Shown: positions 27,027 to 36,212, counted from the stretch's first letter. The stretch is DNA of 64,000 nucleotides from Patiriisocius marinistellae (GCF_009014635.1 NZ_BKCF01000001.1:1054001-1118000), one strand, 5' to 3'. Numbers and translations are program-made. Notes: generated by a model from the letters alone, not told the origin.

Positions 27027-28244
27027 TTATTGGATTAAATAGTTAATGATTGCCTGTTGCATATAATACTGTTGCACAGACGCTATTTGATCCATCTGAA
27101 ATTTTAACTGTAGCTCCTGAATATCCAGAACATCGTTGAAGTCTATCGTTCCAGTCTCATAATTTTTAATCAGGATTTCCTCGGCATCGCTGGCTTGTTT
27201 TAGGTTTTTTGCTTGTGTGTTGTGTTTTATACGCGCTTGGTTGCTTTCAGATACTGCTTTCGCGAAAGCGGACTCCAGCACATTTAACCGCTGTTGCTTT
27301 TGGGTTTCGATTTCCTGCTGTCGTAACTCATTTTGTTTAGTTATGGAAGAGTAGCGATTGTTGAAAATTGGGATAGAAACTGATACCATAGGCATCAAAA
27401 CATCCTTCCCATTATCACTAAAAGTCACGTCTTCGCGTGCAGTTACTGGCAAATAGTCCACCCCAAAACCAATCATAGGTAAGCTCTCACGCTGATTCAA
27501 TAATTCTGATTGAGATACTGATTCGTAGAGCTTGTCATATTTGAGCAATTCTGGATTTAATGCGAGCGCATCACTTCCATAAATGGGATCTTCCGTAGGG
27601 ATTTCCATTGTTGTTAAAATATCTACAGTCTCATCTTGATCTTTGTTGAGTAGGTTGTTGAAAGCAGTCTGTTCTGCCAGATATTCCTCTTCCAGCACTT
27701 CTTTTTGCTGTAGCAATTCGTTCTGACGTATCTGTAATCGCAATACATCTACCGCGCTCGCTTTTCCTACCTCTACAGATGTGAGCGCAAGACGCTCATA
27801 GGTTTCCAGTAATTCTATATTCTCATCAAGCACTCTTTGCTTTGCACGTATTTCATACAAACGGTAATAGGATTGAGCAACTGAGAGTGTCAGTTTTCTT
27901 TTGGCAATGGTAACTTCAACATATTCAGCTTCTGCCATTGAGGTTGCATAATTCTCACGTGCTGTAATGGTTCCAAACCAAGGTAACATCTGCTTCACAC
28001 CAATTCTTGCACGTTGTGCACCTACCCGAGTTTCTGGCTCACTAATAAAGTAACCAGCACTTAATTCTGTGTTAGGGATCCAGTCTGCTTCATTTACTTT
28101 TTCCTCGGCAATGTTGTAGCGCAATTCAAACGCCTGAATCTCTGGGTTGTTCGTAGTTGCCTCATCTATATAGGATTGTAATTGTTGCGCTTTCGCGAAA
28201 GCGGAAACCAACAAAAAACACGTTACGATCTTAATATTTTTCAT
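27027..28244 (-). CDS. cusC: TolC-family channel of the Cus system
   Basis: This 405-residue protein has a signal peptide ending in AFAKAQ and long periplasmic helices (about 95-230 and 290-400) separated by strands (MVSVSIPIFNNRYSS). It is the outer-membrane exit channel for CusA. Its start overlaps the cusA stop by 4 bp (28241-28244). Two copies of the island palindrome lie inside it (27256-27269 as a 14-bp core and 28188-28203 in the signal peptide), both encoding AFAKA, which shows how a DNA repeat has shaped protein sequence here. Confidence 0.9.
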   Translation of the reverse strand: MKNIKIVTCFLLVSAFAKAQQLQSYIDEATTNNPEIQAFELRYNIAEEKVNEADWIPNTELSAGYFISEPETRVGAQRARIGVKQMLPWFGTITARENYATSMAEAEYVEVTIAKRKLTLSVAQSYYRLYEIRAKQRVLDENIELLETYERLALTSVEVGKASAVDVLRLQIRQNELLQQKEVLEEEYLAEQTAFNNLLNKDQDETVDILTTMEIPTEDPIYGSDALALNPELLKYDKLYESVSQSELLNQRESLPMIGFGVDYLPVTAREDVTFSDNGKDVLMPMVSVSIPIFNNRYSSITKQNELRQQEIETQKQQRLNVLESAFAKAVSESNQARIKHNTQAKNLKQASDAEEILIKNYETGTIDFNDVLDIQELQLKFQMDQIASVQQYYMQQAIINYLIQ

Positions 28245-31200
28245 TTGTTTGCTTTTTTAAGTAAGTACTCTTCCCTCCAGCTATACAGGACTGGCAGTAA
28301 AAAATAGGATGTGATGTCGATGATCATCCCGCCAAAAATGGGTATCGCCATAGGGATCATTATATCGCTGCCTTTTCCTGTAGATGTGAGCACTGGCAAC
28401 AGTGCGAGAACCGTGGTCACGGTAGTCATTAAACATGGACGGATGCGCTTTCCAGCTGCCACTAAAGTTGCGTGCCTAATTTGCTTTTTATTATCAGGAC
28501 GCTCTAAGTCAAAGGATTGTTTGAGATAGGTCGCCATGACTACACCGTCGTCTGTTGCAATTCCAAAAAGTGCTATGAAACCTACCCAAACGGCGACGCT
28601 CAAATTGATCACTTCCATATTGAATAGATCTCGCATATTCTCGCCAAACAGATTGAAATTGAAAAACCAATCTTGCCCATAAAGCCATATCATAATGAAT
28701 CCACCAGCAAATGCAACGGCTATTCCCGTAAACACCATAAGCGATGTAGATACCGAGCGGAACTGGAAATACAGAATTATAAAGATGATAAGTAAGGCCA
28801 ACGGAACCACTACCGAAAGTGTTTTTTCGGCTCGCAGTTGGTTTTCATAAGTTCCTGTAAATCGGTAATTGATCCCTTGCGGTACGATAAGCTCTCCGTT
28901 ATCAATTTTCTGTTTGATGAGCGCTTGTGCATTTTCAACCACATCTACTTCCGCAAAGCCGTCCAACTTGTCAAAAAGCACATATCCTATCAGGAAGGTG
29001 TCTTCACTTTTTATGACTTGAGGTCCTTGCTCATAACGAATCTCCACCAGCTCGCCCAACGGAACTGGACTACCTTTTTCTACAGGTACATAGATATCTT
29101 TAATATCATCTGGATTACCACGTAGCTCACGTGGATAGCGCACGCGTACACCATAACGCTCGCGACCTTCTACAGTTTGCGTGAGAGGCATACCGCCAAC
29201 GGCAACTTGTAATACTTCCTGTACATCCATTATGGAAATACCATAACGCGCCAGTTGATCTCGCTTTATATCAATGAGTAAGTAAGGTTTACCTACAATA
29301 CGGTCTGCAAAAACTGCTTGCTCTTTTACGCCTTCGGCTTGTTTTAGAATATCTTCTAACTGTAACCCAAAATCTTCAATCGACTTTAGATCGGGACCTT
29401 TTACCTTAATGCCCATAGGCGCACGCATCCCTGTTTGTAACATTACCAGTCGCGTTTCAATAGGCTGTAATTTAGGCGCAGAGGTCACTCCAGGAAATTT
29501 GGTTACCGCTACAATCTCGTTCCAGATATCATCTGGACTTGTTATTTCTGGTCGCCAGTTGCGGTAATATTCGCCATCATCATCTGCAATTAAATCATCA
29601 CGAGTTGCGGTGGTTTTAAGTTGGGACGCATCATAGCTGGCATCTTCACTTATTTCATTATTTGGATTGATGATAAACTTGTTGTTTTTCAATACATATA
29701 GCCCATCATCATTCATTTGGTAGCGTTGTCGCTCTCCATTTTCATTGCGCATATATTCAGCTTTATACTGAATCACATTTTCATACATAGATAATGGCGC
29801 AGGATCGAGTGCAGATTCCGTCCTACCTGATTTTCCCACCACAGTCTCAATCTCTGGAATACTGGCGACGGCCATATCCAGTTGTTGTAAGACGCGTTTA
29901 TTTTCTTCTACACCAGCGTGTGGCAAGGATGTAGGCATCAGTAAAAAGGAACCTTCATTAAGCGCTGGCATAAATTCTTTGCCAGTGTTGCGCATAATTA
30001 GCGCACCCAGAATTAATACCGTAGTTGGAATAATTAAAAATAGGTATCGGTTTTCAAGCGCCCATTTCAATATGTTCTCATAGTACCGTCTAAAAATTGA
30101 GAAAATACCAAGCAGTCCAAAACAGATGATCGCCACAAAAATTAAGTTCATTAAGATACTGCGGTCAAATCCTAAAGGTCGCCAATATTCGGCTAACAGC
30201 ACGACAATAGCGATACAGGAAATGATGATATTGACTACGTTTTGATTGATGTTGATGCTGTAGCCAGCAATGGTAAGTTTGTATTCCTTTTCCGCTTTAA
30301 GCGAAAAGAATAAACCACTGCATCCAAACGCAATTAGAATCAACCCAAGCCAGTAACCAAATACAATTGCAGTAATGCCAAGTGCGATCAAAAGACCATT
30401 CAACAGCAGTTTAGATCGCTTGCGAATATTCGTTTTTCTGAAAAGAAACGCTGCAAACGGCGGTATTAAAAACAGTGCGATTACGAGGGATGCAGAAAGT
30501 GCCATCGTCTTTGTAAATGCAAGTGGTCTGAAGAGTTTTCCTTCGGCACCTACCATTGTAAATACTGGAATAAAACTGATAATGGTCGTGAGTACAGCGG
30601 TAAGTATCGCTCCAGAAACTTCGGCGGTTGCATTGTAGATAACCTCGTTTGTGGTGAATTCTATTCCGCTTTCGCCAAAGCGTAATTTTTCATCTTCTAA
30701 ATGCCTGATCATATTTTCGGCAAGGATAACGCCTACATCTACCATTGTACCGATGGCGATGGCTATACCAGATAATGCGACGATGTTTGCATCTACATTA
30801 AAAAGCTTCATCGTGATGAATACCATCAGCACGGCAACCGGCAACAACCCAGATATTAAAATGGATGCGCGCAGGTTAAAAACCATAACAATAATGACCA
30901 AAATGGTAATGAGAATTTCTAATGTAAGTGCCTCATAAAGGGTATGCAATGTTTCCTGTATAAGCTCTGTACGGTCGTAAAAAGGGACTATGGTCACTTG
31001 TGAAGTGCGACCGTCTGATAAGGTTTTTGTGGGTAGTCCAGAAGATAATTCGGCAATCTGATCTTTTACATTATTAATGACTTCCAGCGGATTTGCTCCA
31101 TAACGAGCGACCACTACGCCACCGACGACTTCGGCACCTTCCTTGTCCAAAATACCACGTCTGGTCTGCGGTCCCAATTGAACATTTGCTATGTCCTTGA

Positions 31201-32026
31201 TTCTGATAGACGTAAAATTTTCTGAAGTGACGACTGCGTTCTGAATATCTTCAATGGACTTGATGTAGCCCAGACCACGCACGAGATATTCAGCTTGATT
31301 AATTTCTAAAGTCTGTGCACCTATATCCTGATTGCTTTCTTTAACTGCCTTGACGATAGCGCTCAAGCCTATGTTATACTGACGCATCTTTTCAGGATCA
31401 ACATCTACTTGATATTCCTGCACGTAACCTCCAATGGACGCCACCTCTGAAACACCACTTGCCGAAGACAGACCGTATTTCACATAGTAATCCTGAATGC
31501 TTCTTAGCTCTTGCAAATCCCAACCGCCAGTTACATTGCCGTCTTTATCACGACCTTCTAAGGTGTACCAAAATATCTGTCCCAATCCTGTGGCGTCTGG
31601 ACCCAAAGCTGGGTTTACGCCATCTGGCAATAGGTTGCTGGGCAGTGAATTGAGCTTTTCAAGAATACGGCTGCGCGACCAGTAGAATTCTACATCTTCT
31701 TCAAAGATGATATAGATACTGGAAAAACCAAACATTGAAGAACTACGAATAGTCTTAACGCCTGGAATACCCAGCAAAGAAGTGGTAAGTGGATAGGTAA
31801 TCTGATCCTCAATATCTTGTGGCGATCGTCCTTGCCATTTTGTAAACACGATTTGTTGGTTCTCGCCAATGTCTGGAATGGCATCTACCGCAACAGGATC
31901 TGTGGGCAAAATTCCAGTTTCCCAACTGAATGGTGCGTTTACAATTCCCCAACCCACGAAAAGTGTGAGCAGAAGTACTGCGACGAGCTTGTTTTCTATA
32001 AGAAACTTGATGCTTTTATTGAGCAT
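28241..32026 (-). CDS. cusA: CusA-type heavy-metal RND efflux pump
   Basis: This 1261-residue heavy-metal-efflux RND protein is long for the family (about 1040), because of extra segments. One extra part is a TM-rich insert (about 545-650) and another is a porter-domain insert with INPNNEISEDASYD. Family tokens include KTIRSSSMFGFSSIYIIFEED near the N-terminus, GTMVDVGVILAENM in TM4, MPTSLPHAG and GIATDDGVVMATYL. It should export Cu(I)/Ag(I) from periplasm or cytosol through CusB and CusC. It follows a structured leader with 10-bp terminal inverted repeats and is coupled to cusC. A one-mismatch palindrome copy lies at 30667-30682. Confidence 0.93.
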   Translation of the reverse strand: MLNKSIKFLIENKLVAVLLLTLFVGWGIVNAPFSWETGILPTDPVAVDAIPDIGENQQIVFTKWQGRSPQDIEDQITYPLTTSLLGIPGVKTIRSSSMFGFSSIYIIFEEDVEFYWSRSRILEKLNSLPSNLLPDGVNPALGPDATGLGQIFWYTLEGRDKDGNVTGGWDLQELRSIQDYYVKYGLSSASGVSEVASIGGYVQEYQVDVDPEKMRQYNIGLSAIVKAVKESNQDIGAQTLEINQAEYLVRGLGYIKSIEDIQNAVVTSENFTSIRIKDIANVQLGPQTRRGILDKEGAEVVGGVVVARYGANPLEVINNVKDQIAELSSGLPTKTLSDGRTSQVTIVPFYDRTELIQETLHTLYEALTLEILITILVIIVMVFNLRASILISGLLPVAVLMVFITMKLFNVDANIVALSGIAIAIGTMVDVGVILAENMIRHLEDEKLRFGESGIEFTTNEVIYNATAEVSGAILTAVLTTIISFIPVFTMVGAEGKLFRPLAFTKTMALSASLVIALFLIPPFAAFLFRKTNIRKRSKLLLNGLLIALGITAIVFGYWLGLILIAFGCSGLFFSLKAEKEYKLTIAGYSININQNVVNIIISCIAIVVLLAEYWRPLGFDRSILMNLIFVAIICFGLLGIFSIFRRYYENILKWALENRYLFLIIPTTVLILGALIMRNTGKEFMPALNEGSFLLMPTSLPHAGVEENKRVLQQLDMAVASIPEIETVVGKSGRTESALDPAPLSMYENVIQYKAEYMRNENGERQRYQMNDDGLYVLKNNKFIINPNNEISEDASYDASQLKTTATRDDLIADDDGEYYRNWRPEITSPDDIWNEIVAVTKFPGVTSAPKLQPIETRLVMLQTGMRAPMGIKVKGPDLKSIEDFGLQLEDILKQAEGVKEQAVFADRIVGKPYLLIDIKRDQLARYGISIMDVQEVLQVAVGGMPLTQTVEGRERYGVRVRYPRELRGNPDDIKDIYVPVEKGSPVPLGELVEIRYEQGPQVIKSEDTFLIGYVLFDKLDGFAEVDVVENAQALIKQKIDNGELIVPQGINYRFTGTYENQLRAEKTLSVVVPLALLIIFIILYFQFRSVSTSLMVFTGIAVAFAGGFIMIWLYGQDWFFNFNLFGENMRDLFNMEVINLSVAVWVGFIALFGIATDDGVVMATYLKQSFDLERPDNKKQIRHATLVAAGKRIRPCLMTTVTTVLALLPVLTSTGKGSDIMIPMAIPIFGGMIIDITSYFLLPVLYSWREEYLLKKANK

Positions 32027-32038
32027 ACATATATATTC

Positions 32039-32155
32039 ATTAGACAGTTATACAATACTGCTTTGCTGATTCTCAAAAGCTTGGAAACAACAAAACGTGC
32101 CCTAAACGGAATTACCGCAGGGCTTTACTCCCGAATTGAATCGGGACTGTCTAAT
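32039..32155 (-). other. Structured 117-bp leader with 10-bp terminal inverted repeats
   Basis: ATTAGACAGT (32039-32048) and ACTGTCTAAT (32146-32155) are perfect inverted repeats. Inside are two more stems: TCCCGA / TCGGGA (32129-32146) and GCCCT, CGG / CCG, AGGGC (32099-32123). It lies between the HYC_CC_PP stop and the cusA start, 12 bp before the ATG. It may be a regulatory 5' leader or a tiny non-autonomous mobile element; I see no target duplication. Confidence 0.65.
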
Positions 32156-32158
32156 AAA

Positions 32159-32578
32159 TCAAAATAAAAATGTCTGGTGTAATACTTGTAAATCCTGCCT
32201 TATAAATGGTGGCGAGAGATCTACAAAAGGAACTTCTGTTGATTGAGTTCCTTCAAATAAGTTGATATATGCATATGTGAATGATGCAACAAATACTTGT
32301 TGCTCATAAGAAAGTTGCGCAAAATTTTGTTTGAGATTGTCCTGACCTTCGACGATAATCTGTTGATCTGAGCAACAAGACTTCTCAGACATCATTGGGT
32401 TTTCACAACTTTTAGCTGGTTGTGCTTTTTCCATTCCGCAAGACTTTGCTTGCTTCACAAATGAAAAATCTACTAACGTATCTCCACAATAATGCATATC
32501 CACCGTAAATGACATCGTAGTCATAAGGACTACAGCTGCCATAAAAAATGCTATCAATTTTTGGATTACTCGCTTCAT
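32159..32578 (-). CDS. HYC_CC_PP family protein
   Basis: This 139-residue protein has an N-terminal signal or anchor (residues 7-26). The three family hallmarks are present: MHYCG (28-32), KSCCSD (about 66-71) and LSPPF (about 121-125). The family is restricted to Bacteroidetes and often sits next to cusA-like genes; the Cys/His content suggests metal binding in the periplasm. As the first gene of the cusA-cusC-regulator run, it probably defines that operon's promoter, which should lie in the AT-rich stretch beyond 32579. Confidence 0.9.
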   Translation of the reverse strand: MKRVIQKLIAFFMAAVVLMTTMSFTVDMHYCGDTLVDFSFVKQAKSCGMEKAQPAKSCENPMMSEKSCCSDQQIIVEGQDNLKQNFAQLSYEQQVFVASFTYAYINLFEGTQSTEVPFVDLSPPFIRQDLQVLHQTFLF

Positions 32579-32968
32579 TTTTTACAAAATTAATAAATCT
32601 TTGATAATTGATATTGCATTTAACTATAATTTAATTTATTCGTTCTAATTTAAAAACAATGTTTTACTTGTATATATTAAAATAAGGGAAAATCAGATTT
32701 GTAAATTTTAGTAGCTATAAAGCTTAATTTTATTTTTTTCAATTTTATGGAATATTGTTAGTTTAATTTTTTGTTAGTAAATCTGAACGAATATTTTAAG
32801 AGAAGTGTTTTTCTAAGTTAAATGAAGGTATTTAGGTAATAAGAATGAATTTTTTCTTAATTTACGCCTTCAAAATAATATTAATAAGTGAACAAAAACT
32901 GAACACGTTTTTGAACACTAAGCTATTGTATAGGATTGCTAGTCGTTGTAAATCAAATTTTTCAGCAA
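32579..32968. other. Gene-free right end of the island
   Basis: This AT-rich stretch has no plausible gene. It should hold the promoter of the HYC_CC_PP operon (minus strand) and the right integrase arm site. In an excised circle it would lie directly upstream of the attachment repeat and the integrase. An apparent short frame that runs through the tRNA fragment is not coding. Confidence 0.7.
32890..32918 (+). repeat. Right arm-type repeats (GAACAC, 12-bp period)
   Basis: GAACAC at 32901 and 32913 is preceded by GAACAA at 32890. The segment 32900-32918 matches 12946-12964 near the left end at 18 of 19 bases, same orientation. It ends 50 bp inside the right attachment repeat. Confidence 0.6.
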
Positions 32969-33011
32969 CTCATAACCCGAAGGTCACTGGTTCGAGTCCA
33001 GTTCCCGCTAC
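32969..33011 (+). repeat. Right attachment repeat (tRNA-fMet 3' fragment)
   Basis: Forty-three bases identical to 12809-12851, from the anticodon loop to just past the acceptor. There is no D arm or 5' acceptor strand, so it is a tRNA fragment and marks the right junction of the island. Confidence 0.95.
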
Positions 33012-33024
33012 TAGGAAAAACAAG

Positions 33025-33051
33025 CCTTCACAGTAATGTGAGGGTTTTTTT
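33025..33051 (+). terminator. Original terminator of tRNA-fMet, now orphaned
   Basis: CCTTCACA-GTAA-TGTGAGGG (one T-G pair) is followed by seven T. It lies 13 bp past the tRNA fragment, where the chromosomal tRNA terminator would have been before integration. Confidence 0.8.
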
Positions 33052-33198
33052 GTGGATTTATAGAAATAGAATCAATGACGTTTAATTTTTAAAATGGAGA
33101 TTTTATTGAGTTAAGCAAAGCGATAAAAAATCAAATCTACTTCAAATTAAACCTTGTATTTTTAAGATTAAAGTATCTTCGCGTTAAAATTTAGTATA

Positions 33199-33855
33199 AT
33201 GTTAAAAGCAGTTTTATTTGATATGGACGGTGTAATTGTGGATACTGAGCCACTACACAAAAAGGCATATTTTAAAATGTTTGACGAAGTAGGCATTAAT
33301 GTTTCGCAAGAATTGTACGAAAGTTTTACAGGACAATCAACATTGAATATTTGCAAACGCTTGGTGGATGATTTTAAAATTTCCGAAGACCCACAAACAC
33401 TTGTCGCTATAAAACGTAAACACTTTAAATATCTTTTTGAAAATGATGAAAGTTTAGCTTTGTTAGATGGTGTTGAAGATTTAATAAAAGAGTATTTTAA
33501 TAATGGTCTTACCTTGGTCTTGGCATCTTCTGCCTCAATGCCTAACATAAATAGAATCTTTGAGCGTTTTAATCTTAATCAATATTTTATCGCAAAATTA
33601 AGCGGAGCAGACTTGAATGAATCTAAACCGCATCCAGAGATTTTTGAAAAAGCAGCAATTGCATCTGGTTTTAGGCCAAGTGAGTGTTTTGTTATTGAAG
33701 ATTCAACAAACGGAATAAAAGCTGCTAAAGGAGCAGGTATTTTTTGTGTAGGTTATAATAGCCATCATTCAAAAAATCAAGATTATTCAAAAGCAGATTT
33801 AGTGATTCAAAATTTCAAGGAAATAAAATTTTCTGAAATTTCTAAACACTTTTAA
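33199..33855 (+). CDS. HAD-superfamily phosphatase, beta-phosphoglucomutase-like
   Basis: This 218-residue protein has the HAD motif I LFDMDGVIVDTE (residues 6-17), a helical cap (about 20-85), motif II LASSAS (about 108-113) and motifs III/IV KPHPEIF and VIEDSTNGIKAA. DMDG with the C1-type cap places it with beta-phosphoglucomutase/phosphatase-like enzymes (YcjU/GmhB-like breadth). It most likely dephosphorylates a sugar phosphate in the cytosol; substrate unknown. It is the first core gene to the right of the island, so it would have been the original neighbour of tRNA-fMet. Confidence 0.87.
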   Translation: MLKAVLFDMDGVIVDTEPLHKKAYFKMFDEVGINVSQELYESFTGQSTLNICKRLVDDFKISEDPQTLVAIKRKHFKYLFENDESLALLDGVEDLIKEYFNNGLTLVLASSASMPNINRIFERFNLNQYFIAKLSGADLNESKPHPEIFEKAAIASGFRPSECFVIEDSTNGIKAAKGAGIFCVGYNSHHSKNQDYSKADLVIQNFKEIKFSEISKHF

Positions 33856-33964
33856 TTGCAAATAATTTTTGAAAATATTAATATTACCAAAATTGATAAA
33901 ACATGGTGTAAAAACCCATTTAGTTTGATTAATTTTATTTTAGTTTAAACAAAGGAACTCCTCA

Positions 33965-34195
33965 ATGGAATTATTAAAAGAAGCTGAAGCTTTCGAAAAC
34001 ATGAAAATGAGTCACTTAACCACAAGTGAGCGTGTAAAAGCATCTCGTGAAGGAAAACGACTCGTTCTAGCACTTTACGCAATTTACAAAGAGAATAATG
34101 ATCCAGAAATCATGGCAACTATGAAGCGGGTTACAGAGAAAAAAAAGAAAATTGAAAAACGTTTAATGGGACTGCCTCCAGAGGCTCGAGATTAA
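33965..34195 (+). CDS. Small conserved basic protein, function unknown
   Basis: This 76-residue protein is highly charged and helical: KEAEAFENMKMSHLTTSERV, then RLVLALYAIYKENNDPEIMA, then TEKKKKIEKRLMGLPPE. It has no signal or membrane segment. I do not recognise a named family, although the C-terminal RLMGLPP tail looks conserved. It stands between the HAD gene and a tRNA methyltransferase with modest gaps on either side, and codon use matches the core. Confidence 0.7.
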   Translation: MELLKEAEAFENMKMSHLTTSERVKASREGKRLVLALYAIYKENNDPEIMATMKRVTEKKKKIEKRLMGLPPEARD

Positions 34196-34227
34196 ACAAT
34201 GTTGTTTTAGTTTCTTATTTTTGAAAC

Positions 34228-34689
34228 ATGCAACCTGACAACTTTACAACTTCTTTTTTTGGAATTGGTATTCTACACGGTAAAACTCCAGAAAATCTTG
34301 GGGTTCTTTGGCGTACCGCACAAAATCTAGGAGCTAGTTTTATTTTCACTATTGGTAAACGCTATGCAAATCAAGCAAGCGATACACACAATGCTGTCAA
34401 GTCAATGCCCTATTATCACTATAAAAATTTTGATAATTTTTACGAACATCTTCCTAAGGGAGTTCGCATTGTTGGCATTGAGAAAACAGATAAAGCAGAA
34501 AACTTAGAAAATTTTAAACATCCTAAAAGATGTGTGTATCTACTAGGTGCTGAAGATAATGGTTTGAGTAATGAGGCTATTGAAAAATCGCATTTTTTAG
34601 TGCAATTTAAATCAGAGTTTAGTCTCAACGTTGCCGTTGCTGGAAGTATTGTATTATATGATAGAAGCAGAAATAAACCATTTCAGTAA
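34228..34689 (+). CDS. TrmH/SpoU-family RNA 2'-O-methyltransferase (TrmL-like)
   Basis: This 153-residue protein is only the SPOUT methyltransferase domain, the size of TrmL. Motif 1 is GKTPENLGVLWRTAQNLGA (PEN-GxxxRTA with the catalytic Arg), motif 2 is YLLGAEDNGLSNE and motif 3 is SLNVAVAGSIVLYD, forming the trefoil-knot SAM site. It should methylate a ribose in tRNA (TrmL modifies position 34) or another RNA; the substrate is uncertain. A -7-like TATTTTTG lies just upstream, so it is probably transcribed on its own. Confidence 0.9.
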   Translation: MQPDNFTTSFFGIGILHGKTPENLGVLWRTAQNLGASFIFTIGKRYANQASDTHNAVKSMPYYHYKNFDNFYEHLPKGVRIVGIEKTDKAENLENFKHPKRCVYLLGAEDNGLSNEAIEKSHFLVQFKSEFSLNVAVAGSIVLYDRSRNKPFQ

Positions 34690-34720
34690 TTTAATTCTCA
34701 CTTCTGAAAAGTAACAACAT

Positions 34721-36205
34721 CTATAATTGTAGTGCTGCTTTAGATTTTTCTAATTGTTCGTTAAAAAGCTCTTTAGTTAATTCTTCATTCCAAAACGGAA
34801 TCATTTTATGCATAATTTCTTTTCCTCTTTTTGAATTTATAATTTCTGGAAAGGCTTTTTCTAAAACATTTAACATAATATAAGTTGCCGTAGATGCTCC
34901 AGGCGAAGCGCCTAGCAAGCACGTTATTGAACCATCTTTACTACTAATCACTTCGGTGCCAAATTGAAGTTCACCGCCGGTATATTCATCTTCTTTAATA
35001 ATTTGAACACGTTGGCCTGCGTGGATAATCTCCCAATCTTTATTTTTGGCATCTTTGACAAATTTTCTTAAATCATTCATTCTATCTTCAAATGACATAG
35101 ATACTTGCTCTACTAAATATTTAGTCAATGGTAAGTTTTTCCAAAAAGCTCCAAGTAGAGGTGAAATATTGTCAAGTTTAATAGATTTAAAAAGGTCTAG
35201 GTTTGAGCCCTCTTTTAAAAATTTAGGGCTAAATCCTGCAAAGGGTCCAAATAATAACTCACGCTTTCCGTCAATATAACGAGTGTCTAAATGCGGTGTT
35301 GACATAGGTGGATCATTAGGCCCAGCTTTACTATACACTTTTGCATTATGTTGATTAATTATATCTTTATTTTTGCAAACAAGCCACTGTCCGCTTACGG
35401 GAAAACCACCATAACCTTCTTTTTCCTCAATTTCAACTTTTTGTAAAAGCAATAAACTGTACCCTCCAGCACCAATAAATACGTGGTCAGCTTCTAGTTG
35501 TTGTGTATTATTAGTCAATACATCTTTCACTTCAACAGTCCAGTCTAGGTCTGTATCTGGATCAATATCCTTAACTTCCATATTACAATATACAGGAGTA
35601 TTGTACTCAGTTTTTAAAATATGAAATAATTGTTCGGTTAATGAGCCAAAATTCATCTCAGCGCCACGCCCCATTCTTGAGGCAGCAAGGTTTTCGTCTA
35701 TGTCGCGGTTACCCATAATTAGTGGAAACCATTTAGCCATTTCTTCATGGTCGCGCGTAAACTCAATACTATCAAACATAAAATGTTCTTTCATTACATT
35801 ATACCTTTTTTCAAGGTAATCTGCATTATCTTTTCCTTGCACCCAACTATGATGATTTACTGGGTTTATAAAAGTTTTAGGATCTTTGATAAGATTTTTG
35901 TTGAGTAAATAACTCCAAAATTGTTTAGAGATTTCAAATTGTTTACAAATAGAAATAGCTTTACTAATATCAACACCATTTTCATTTTCAGGACAATAAT
36001 TTAACTCGCATAAGGCTGAGTGACCTGTTCCGGCATTATTCCAGGCAGCGCTGCTTTCTTGTGCAACTTTGTCTAATCGCTCAAGTATTAAAATATTTAA
36101 ATCTGGCTTTAATATTTTTGAAATTAGCGCAAGATTTGCACTCATGATTCCGCCGCCTACGCAAATTAAATCGTAGTGCTTTTTTAATTTTCTTTTTAAA
36201 GCCAT
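34721..36205 (-). CDS. mqo: Malate:quinone oxidoreductase
   Basis: This 494-residue FAD enzyme has a dinucleotide motif at residues 16-21 (GGGIMS), conserved LERLDKVAQESSAAWNNAGTGH and a C-terminal LLGASPGASTATYIML segment, all diagnostic of Mqo. It oxidises malate to oxaloacetate and passes electrons to the quinone pool at the inner face of the membrane, replacing or supplementing NAD-malate dehydrogenase in the TCA cycle. Length is normal. It is the last gene of the minus-strand run that starts with egtB; DUF427 lies 7 bp upstream. Confidence 0.96.
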   Translation of the reverse strand: MALKRKLKKHYDLICVGGGIMSANLALISKILKPDLNILILERLDKVAQESSAAWNNAGTGHSALCELNYCPENENGVDISKAISICKQFEISKQFWSYLLNKNLIKDPKTFINPVNHHSWVQGKDNADYLEKRYNVMKEHFMFDSIEFTRDHEEMAKWFPLIMGNRDIDENLAASRMGRGAEMNFGSLTEQLFHILKTEYNTPVYCNMEVKDIDPDTDLDWTVEVKDVLTNNTQQLEADHVFIGAGGYSLLLLQKVEIEEKEGYGGFPVSGQWLVCKNKDIINQHNAKVYSKAGPNDPPMSTPHLDTRYIDGKRELLFGPFAGFSPKFLKEGSNLDLFKSIKLDNISPLLGAFWKNLPLTKYLVEQVSMSFEDRMNDLRKFVKDAKNKDWEIIHAGQRVQIIKEDEYTGGELQFGTEVISSKDGSITCLLGASPGASTATYIMLNVLEKAFPEIINSKRGKEIMHKMIPFWNEELTKELFNEQLEKSKAALQL

Positions 36206-36212
36206 AGTTGTA

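Noticed and set aside
12852-32968. Integrative conjugative element with transfer genes
   Set aside because: No relaxase, coupling protein or mating-pair gene could be found on either strand.
32969-33011. A second initiator tRNA gene
   Set aside because: Only the anticodon-loop-to-acceptor half is present; the D arm and the 5' acceptor strand are missing.
32845-33036. 63-codon frame running through the right tRNA fragment
   Set aside because: It consists of AT-rich non-coding DNA, the attachment repeat and flank; the translation has no protein character.
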